A stretch of DNA of 64,000 bases, taken from contig NZ_CP108053.1 of assembly GCF_036173105.1 (NCBI RefSeq), forward strand, positions 3,596,001-3,660,000, given 5' to 3'. This document shows, piece after piece, positions 59,478-64,000 of the stretch (positions are counted from its first letter, which is position 1; every line of letters begins with the position of its first letter). This stretch comes from Streptomyces sp. NBC_00287. Its GTDB lineage: Bacteria; Actinomycetota; Actinomycetes; Streptomycetales; Streptomycetaceae. The notes under the pieces were generated by a model that saw only the letters and a list, made by a program, of their open reading frames with translations, did not search any database and was not told the origin of the DNA. Position numbers and translations under genes: made by a program.

Positions 59478-60172
59478 GGCTGCACCCCCGGTGGTTCCAG
59501 CTTCACCCCGACCCCGCGCAGGGTGTGCAGATAGCGCGGGCTCGCGGCGGTCTCGCCGAGCTTGCGGCGCAGCCACGACAGATGCACATCGATGGTCTGG
59601 TCGTCGCCGTAGGACTGCTGCCACACCTCGGCGAGCAGCTCCTTGCGCGGTACGACGACGCCCGGGCGGCCGGCCAGGAAGGCGAGCAGGTCGAACTCAC
59701 GGCGGGTGAGGTCGAGTCGTACGCCGTCCAGCTCGGCCTGGCGGCGCAGCGGGTCGACGGTCAGGCCGCCGACGCGGAGCACGGACTCCGGCTGTTGCTC
59801 CCCGACGGTGGCCCGGGACCGTCGTAGGACGGCGGCCATGCGGGCGGACAGGTGCTCCACGGAGAACGGCTTGGTGAGGTAGTCGTCGGCGCCCGCGTTC
59901 AGCAGCCGGACGACCTCCGTCTCGTCGTCGCGGGCCGTGGCGATGATCACAGGCACATCGGTGATCCCGCGCAGCATCTTCAGGGCCTCGGACCCGTCCA
60001 GATCGGGCAGACCGAGGTCCAGGATGACCACGTCGAAACGGAAATGGGCGACCTCGCGCAGCGCCTCAAGGGCGGTGCCGACACTGCGCACGGTGTGTGC
60101 GGCGTCGGTCAGATGCCGGATGAGGGCGGAGCGTACGAACTGGTCGTCCTCGACCACGAGCACACTTGCCAT
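59474..60172 (-). CDS. OmpR/PhoB-type response regulator
   Basis: A 232-residue regulator. Receiver: D9/D10, phospho-acceptor D52 (VVILDLGLPDLDG), K101 (DYLTKPFS). The winged-helix DNA-binding domain spans about 135-230 (LTRREFDLLAFLAGRPGVVVPRKELLAEVW, DVHLSWLRRKLGE, YLHTLRGVGVKL). It is coupled to the kinase downstream by ATGA. Target genes unknown. Confidence 0.93.
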   Translation of the reverse strand: MASVLVVEDDQFVRSALIRHLTDAAHTVRSVGTALEALREVAHFRFDVVILDLGLPDLDGSEALKMLRGITDVPVIIATARDDETEVVRLLNAGADDYLTKPFSVEHLSARMAAVLRRSRATVGEQQPESVLRVGGLTVDPLRRQAELDGVRLDLTRREFDLLAFLAGRPGVVVPRKELLAEVWQQSYGDDQTIDVHLSWLRRKLGETAASPRYLHTLRGVGVKLEPPGVQP

Positions 60173-60282
60173 GCGCCGCACCGTACGCCATGCGGCCGAG
60201 CCCGGTCCGGACCTGTGGACAACTGCCGCGCTGTGCACAACCGGGCGACACCTGTGGGACGGGTGAGGCAGTATGGCCCGCG

Positions 60283-60798
60283 ATGCGCAGAGGACTCGTA
60301 CACGTACTGGCTTGGTCGCTCGCCACGGGCGCGGCGGTCACGCTGTCGTGGTGGGGCGTCCACACGGTCATGGCGGGCACGGCGTACGACCCGCCCCGCG
60401 CCCTGCCCATCGCGGCGGCGGACGCGACCACGCAGGACTCCAAGCCGCTGGCCTCCTCCACGCAGCGCGGGACCCCGTCGGCGTCGCAGCCCGCGAAGAG
60501 CCCGTCGCCGAAGCCGTCGTCCCCCTCGGCCACACCCCGGCCCTCCAGCACCCCGACCCCCTCCCCCACGGCCTCCGGCCAGGTCAAGAGCTACGACACC
60601 GACGGCGGCCGGGTGGTCTTCGACCTCGGTAAGACCTACGCGACGCTGGTGTCGGCGACGCCGGGCACGGGCTGGTCGATGCAGGTGTGGAAGACGGAGT
60701 CGTGGATCCGGGTGGAGTTCGCGCAGGGCGCGGACCGGGTGTCGGTGTTCTGCACCTGGCACGACAGCGCGCCGCGGGTGGAGATCGGGAACTACTGA
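60283..60798 (+). CDS. Membrane-anchored hypothetical protein
   Basis: A 171-residue protein. N-terminal anchor: MRRGLVHVLAWSLATGAAVTLSWWGVHTVM. A Ser/Pro/Thr-rich linker runs over about 60-100. The C-terminal region of about 65 residues (VKSYDTDGGRVVFDLGKTYATLVSATPGTGWSMQVWKTESWIRVEFAQGADRVSVFCTWHDS) is a compact beta domain. It is divergent from the two-component operon with a 110-base gap, so it may be a target of it. Family unknown. Confidence 0.7.
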   Translation: MRRGLVHVLAWSLATGAAVTLSWWGVHTVMAGTAYDPPRALPIAAADATTQDSKPLASSTQRGTPSASQPAKSPSPKPSSPSATPRPSSTPTPSPTASGQVKSYDTDGGRVVFDLGKTYATLVSATPGTGWSMQVWKTESWIRVEFAQGADRVSVFCTWHDSAPRVEIGNY

Positions 60799-60811
60799 CC
60801 CGGGCCCGTTT

Positions 60812-61681
60812 CTAGCGGAAGACGGAGGCCGGGGGCGCCGGGGAGGCGACGGCCGCGGCGTCCGTGACGGGGACCGCTCCACCCGTGAAGTCGGTCAGGC
60901 TTCTGCCGTGCTCGACCCTTCCCGGGTGGGGGTCCGAGGCGGCTCGGCGGGTGAGTTCCGCGATCGGGAGCGGGTGGTCGGCGGCGACCAGGACGGCGTT
61001 GCCGAAGCGCTTGCCGCGCAGGACGGTCGGGTCGGCGACCAGGGCGAGCTCGGGGAAGCGGGCGGCCGCGGTGGCGATCTGGCCGCGCAGATGCGTGAGC
61101 GGCGGTCCGTCGGCGAGGTTGGCGGCGTACCAGCCGCCGGGGCGCAGGGTCCGGCGGACCTCGTCGAGGAACTCGGTGGAGGTCAGATGGGCCGGGGTGC
61201 GGGCGCCGCTGAACACATCGGCGATGACGAGATCGGCCCAGCCGTCGGGCACCTTGGCGAGACCCTCCCGCGCGTCCACCGAGCGCACCCGGATCCGGGC
61301 GTTGCGCTCCAACGGCAGCTCGCGGCGGACCAGTTGGACGAGGCCCGCGTCCCGCTCGACGACCTGCTGGGTGGAGCGGGGGCGGGTGGCGGCGACGTAG
61401 CGGGCGAGGGTGAAGGCACCACCGCCGAGGTGCACGGCCTGGACGGGCTTCCCGGCAGGGGCGACGAGGTCGATGACGTGGCCGAGCCGCCGCTGGTACT
61501 CGAAGGAGAGGTAGCCGGGGTCGTCCAGGTCGACGTGGGACTGGGGCGCGCCGTCGATGAGCAGCGTCCAGGCCCGGCTCCGCTCCCGATCGGGTATCAG
61601 CTCGGCGAGCCCGCCGTCGACGGCCTCGACGACCGCGGCGGCGGCCGGGTCGTGGCGGCGGGAGTTTCTGGACTTGCCCAT
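60812..61681 (-). CDS. Spermidine-synthase-like SAM-binding protein
   Basis: A 289-residue Rossmann-fold protein. The core is VQAVHLGGGAFTLARYVAATRPRSTQQVVERDAGLVQLVRREL, DAREGLAKVPDGWADLVIADVFSGARTPAHLTSTEFLDEVRRTLRPGGWYAANLADG. The N-terminal QSHVDLDDPGYLSFEYQR segment is typical of the family. Aminopropyl transfer is not certain, as the canonical catalytic region (GGGDG) is GGGAFT. It converges on the hypothetical 60283 gene with 13 bases between. Confidence 0.75.
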   Translation of the reverse strand: MGKSRNSRRHDPAAAAVVEAVDGGLAELIPDRERSRAWTLLIDGAPQSHVDLDDPGYLSFEYQRRLGHVIDLVAPAGKPVQAVHLGGGAFTLARYVAATRPRSTQQVVERDAGLVQLVRRELPLERNARIRVRSVDAREGLAKVPDGWADLVIADVFSGARTPAHLTSTEFLDEVRRTLRPGGWYAANLADGPPLTHLRGQIATAAARFPELALVADPTVLRGKRFGNAVLVAADHPLPIAELTRRAASDPHPGRVEHGRSLTDFTGGAVPVTDAAAVASPAPPASVFR

Positions 61682-61722
61682 TCGGCCATTATGCGGAGGC
61701 CGACGTGATCACGCAGTCCACG

Positions 61723-62160
61723 TCACCGGCAGTTGTCCGCCGCCTCGATCAGCCGCGCCGCCTCGCCCAGCGCCGCCCGCAGCACCGCCGGATCCGTGGC
61801 GAGGTCCGCCTCGCCGGGCGGGAGCAGCCAGTCGGAGCCCTCCACCGGTGGCTCGGGGTCCAGGCTCAGCCCGCGCCCATTGGTCTGCGTGCAGGTGCTC
61901 CCCGGCACGTCCCAGCCCGCCGCGGTCCCGGCCGGCACCACGAACCCGAGGGTGTCGCAGTCGTCGTCGTGCAGTACGGGCCCGACCGCGTCCCCCGCCC
62001 CCCGCCGAAGGATGTCGACCGCCTCCAACCCCTGCCGCGTCGGCACCGTCACCAGATCGCAGGCCGCTCCCGTGCACGGCGGCGCGCTGCACTCCGGGGT
62101 CGGCGGGTGCCCCACCGTCGTCGACGGCGTACAAGGATCGATGCTCTGTCTGGTCTCCAT
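61723..62160 (-). CDS. Hypothetical protein, Cys-containing
   Basis: A 145-residue protein. ATG 62160 has GGAGG five bases before it. It contains five Cys in PECSAPPCTGAACD, DDDCDTLGF, STCTQTNG and DNC near the end. The family is not recognised. The 299-base gap upstream separates it from the divergent TPR regulator. Confidence 0.6.
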   Translation of the reverse strand: METRQSIDPCTPSTTVGHPPTPECSAPPCTGAACDLVTVPTRQGLEAVDILRRGAGDAVGPVLHDDDCDTLGFVVPAGTAAGWDVPGSTCTQTNGRGLSLDPEPPVEGSDWLLPPGEADLATDPAVLRAALGEAARLIEAADNCR

Positions 62161-62458
62161 CCCGGCCTCCACCACGGAACCCCTCCTCGAAACGAGCGGG
62201 TCGGGAGTCGGGCGGCTCCCGGTCCATGTGGTTCAACGTGTCACCGCGTCAACGGCTACGGCACAAGTCCGCCGCAAAGGATGGCAGTTCATGGCAGATG
62301 TTGGATGAGATATCCGGTTTGTAGCCAAACACTGCATGGCGGGTCCGACACAGCAGGTACGTTCTTGCCCGCCGGGCACCGGGGGTACGAAGCGAACAAA
62401 TAGTTCAACTCGCCTCCAGTCCGGCATGGTTCGACGGTTCGCACGAGAGGACCCGGCC

Positions 62459-63859
62459 ATGACGTCGTCAGAGCTGAACCCTTCCCAGCCCCCCAGACCA
62501 CCCCGACCGAACCTCGCGTTCCGGCAGTTGCGCGGACAGCGCTCGCCGGCCGAGTTCGCCGCGGCGGTCCGCAGGGCGGCGCGCGAGATCGGGGAGCGGG
62601 TCAGCTGTGACGCGCGTTACGTCGGCCGGGTCGAGGCGGGCGAGATCCGGTGCCCCAACTACGCGTACGAACGGGTGTTCCTGCACATGTTCGCCGGTCG
62701 CACGCTCACCGACCTGGGCTTCGCGCCCCGCTCGTCCGTACGCGGACGCCGGGCGCGCGCCGACGTGGGTGAGACGTGGGGGGCGCTCGAGCCGTATGAC
62801 ACGCAAGACCCGTACGACACGCACGAGAAACCCGAGGAGAGCGACGTGCTGCGTCGCGCATTCATGACCGGCGGAGGCGCCACGGTGGCCGCCGCCTCGC
62901 TCAGCCCTTTCGGGCTCGCCCTCGACGCCACGGCCGCGGAACGGCCCGCCCGGCGGGTCGGGGCGAGCGAGGTGGAGGTGCTGGAGGAAGCGGTCCGCAG
63001 GATCCGGCTGCTGGACGACCGGCACGGCGCGGACGGCCTGTACCGGCGCGCGGCGGCGCCGCTGCGCGCCGCGTATGCGCTGCTGGACGCCGATACCACG
63101 CGCCACGCCGCGGGTGAACGGCTGCATTCGGGCGCCGGTGAGCTGGCCATCTCGGTGGGCTGGCTGGCGCACGACTCGGGGCGGTTCGACGACGCGCGCT
63201 CCCACTACGCGGAGGCGCTGGCGACCGCCCGGATGGCCGGGGACCCGGCGCTGGAGGCGCACGCCTTCTGCAACACGTCCTTCCTCGCGCGGGACGCGGG
63301 ACGCCCACGCGAGGCGGTGCGCGCGGCCCAGGCCGCGCAACGCGTCGCGCGGCCCCTGGGCTCCGCGCGCCTGATGTCCCTGCTCGCGCTGCGCGAGGCG
63401 GGCGGCTGGGCGGGCCTCGCCGACCGCACGGGCTGCGCCCAGGCACTCGCACGTGCCCAGGCCCTCTACGACCGGGGCCGTTCGGACACCGACCCCGAGT
63501 GGATGAGCTTCTACGGCGAGGCAGAGCTGGAGGGCCTGGAGGCGCAGTGCTGGTCGACGCTGGGCGACTGGCGCCGAGCGGCACGCCACGCGGGCCGCGC
63601 GGCCCACCTCCAGGACCCGCACTTCACCCGCAACATCGCCCTGTACACGGCGCAACTGGCAGACGACCTGGCGAGGGGCGGCCGCCCGGACGAGGCCGCG
63701 GCGGCGGGAATGCGAGTACTGGACCTGTTGGCAGAGGTCCAATCCTCCCGAATCCAGACGATGCTGGCGGGAACGGCCCGGGTGTTGCTCCCGCACAGGC
63801 GGGCGTCAGGGGTATCGACGTTCCTGGACAAGCACGCGGGTTTGCCACGGGCGGTGTGA
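62459..63859 (+). CDS. TPR-containing regulatory protein with HTH-like N-terminus (NsdA-like)
   Basis: A 466-residue protein. The N-terminal ~80 residues look like an XRE-type HTH (NLAFRQLRGQRSPAEFAAAVRRAAREIGERVSCDARYVGRVEAGEIRCP). A hydrophobic GGGATVAAASLSPFGLAL stretch is at about 140-157. The C-terminal two thirds is a TPR array (GELAISVGWLAHDSGRFDDARSHYAEALATARMAGDPALEAHAFCNTSFLARDAGRPREAVRAA...). The layout recalls NsdA, a negative regulator of Streptomyces development, but a paralogue is more likely. GAGAGGA precedes the ATG. Confidence 0.75.
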   Translation: MTSSELNPSQPPRPPRPNLAFRQLRGQRSPAEFAAAVRRAAREIGERVSCDARYVGRVEAGEIRCPNYAYERVFLHMFAGRTLTDLGFAPRSSVRGRRARADVGETWGALEPYDTQDPYDTHEKPEESDVLRRAFMTGGGATVAAASLSPFGLALDATAAERPARRVGASEVEVLEEAVRRIRLLDDRHGADGLYRRAAAPLRAAYALLDADTTRHAAGERLHSGAGELAISVGWLAHDSGRFDDARSHYAEALATARMAGDPALEAHAFCNTSFLARDAGRPREAVRAAQAAQRVARPLGSARLMSLLALREAGGWAGLADRTGCAQALARAQALYDRGRSDTDPEWMSFYGEAELEGLEAQCWSTLGDWRRAARHAGRAAHLQDPHFTRNIALYTAQLADDLARGGRPDEAAAAGMRVLDLLAEVQSSRIQTMLAGTARVLLPHRRASGVSTFLDKHAGLPRAV

Positions 63860-63879
63860 ACGGGGCGGCGGGCATCTAG

Positions 63880-64000
63880 CCCGTCCGGCGTTTGAGGACG
63901 AGGCCGTTCAGGCCGAAGCGGGGGTCTGGGGGCGGCAGCCCCCAGGGATGGGACGGGTAGGGGCGGCGGGGGCGAAAACAGCCCGACCTCAGCCCACCAA
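63880..64000. repeat. Dispersed Streptomyces intergenic repeat (GTCCGGCGTTTGAGGACGAG type)
   Basis: CCCGTCCGGCGTTTGAGGAC followed by a GGGGTCTGGG...GCAGCCCCCA hairpin-like stretch is a sequence that recurs in many Streptomyces intergenic regions, often near terminators. It occupies the space after the TPR regulator and reaches the window end. Confidence 0.6.

Overview
The window is high-GC actinobacterial DNA, almost certainly from a Streptomyces chromosome. Three things support this. Codon third positions are nearly all G/C. There is an adpA (bldH) gene carrying a TTA codon, followed by the oligoribonuclease gene orn. There are also desferrioxamine (des), cellobiose (ceb/bglC) and leucine-catabolism (liu-type) clusters in the same relative order I remember from the SCO2770-SCO2800 part of S. 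coelicolor. No plasmid, prophage or CRISPR hallmark was seen.

Layout. 0-4.8 kb: end of an EF-hand protein, a NarL/LuxR-type two-component system divergent from a secreted HbpS-like haem-binding protein, a phytase-like esterase and a class-A beta-lactamase-like hydrolase. 4.9-6.7 kb: a broken family-39 glycosyltransferase. 7-13.8 kb: secreted endonuclease I, then a ThDP enzyme / guanidinobutyrase (agmatinase) / Na+-solute symporter operon divergent from a PucR regulator. 13.8-23.1 kb: putative phosphatase, acyl-CoA thioesterase, two acyl-CoA dehydrogenases, a TetR repressor and the methylcrotonyl-CoA carboxylase / HMG-CoA lyase operon. The TetR gene and the carboxylase operon are divergent and share two inverted repeats.

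23.1-32.5 kb is the unusual part, an apparent accessory block between acdH and desE, which I recall as adjacent in S. coelicolor. Leftward it holds a six-gene operon: two 151-residue secreted crystallin-like paralogues, a lipoprotein, a membrane-fusion protein, and an ABC ATPase with its FtsX/MacB permease. Rightward it holds a three-gene operon: a 747-residue peptidoglycan-hydrolase-like protein without a signal peptide, a membrane protein, and a Tat-exported M15-like protein that has lost its metal ligands. The 200-bp divergent promoter region carries two 16-bp sites of the form TGGCG-N6-CGCCA, 44 bp apart.

32.5-39.8 kb: desEFABCD with two iron boxes; desABCD make desferrioxamine, desE binds the ferric form and desF probably reduces it. 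39.8-44.6 kb: GH20 hexosaminidase with a DasR-like site, a DUF4429/SHOCT protein and a glmS paralogue. 44.7-49.9 kb: YaaH-like membrane protein, universal stress protein, adpA, orn, tRNA-His, GNAT acetyltransferase. 50-56.4 kb: cebR-cebEFG-bglC cellobiose uptake and hydrolysis with two CebR boxes. 56.5-64 kb: CBM2-GH18 chitinase, OmpR-type two-component system, spermidine-synthase-like protein, small hypotheticals and a TPR regulator. Intergenic repeats of a kind common in Streptomyces sit at 44.5 kb and 63.9 kb.
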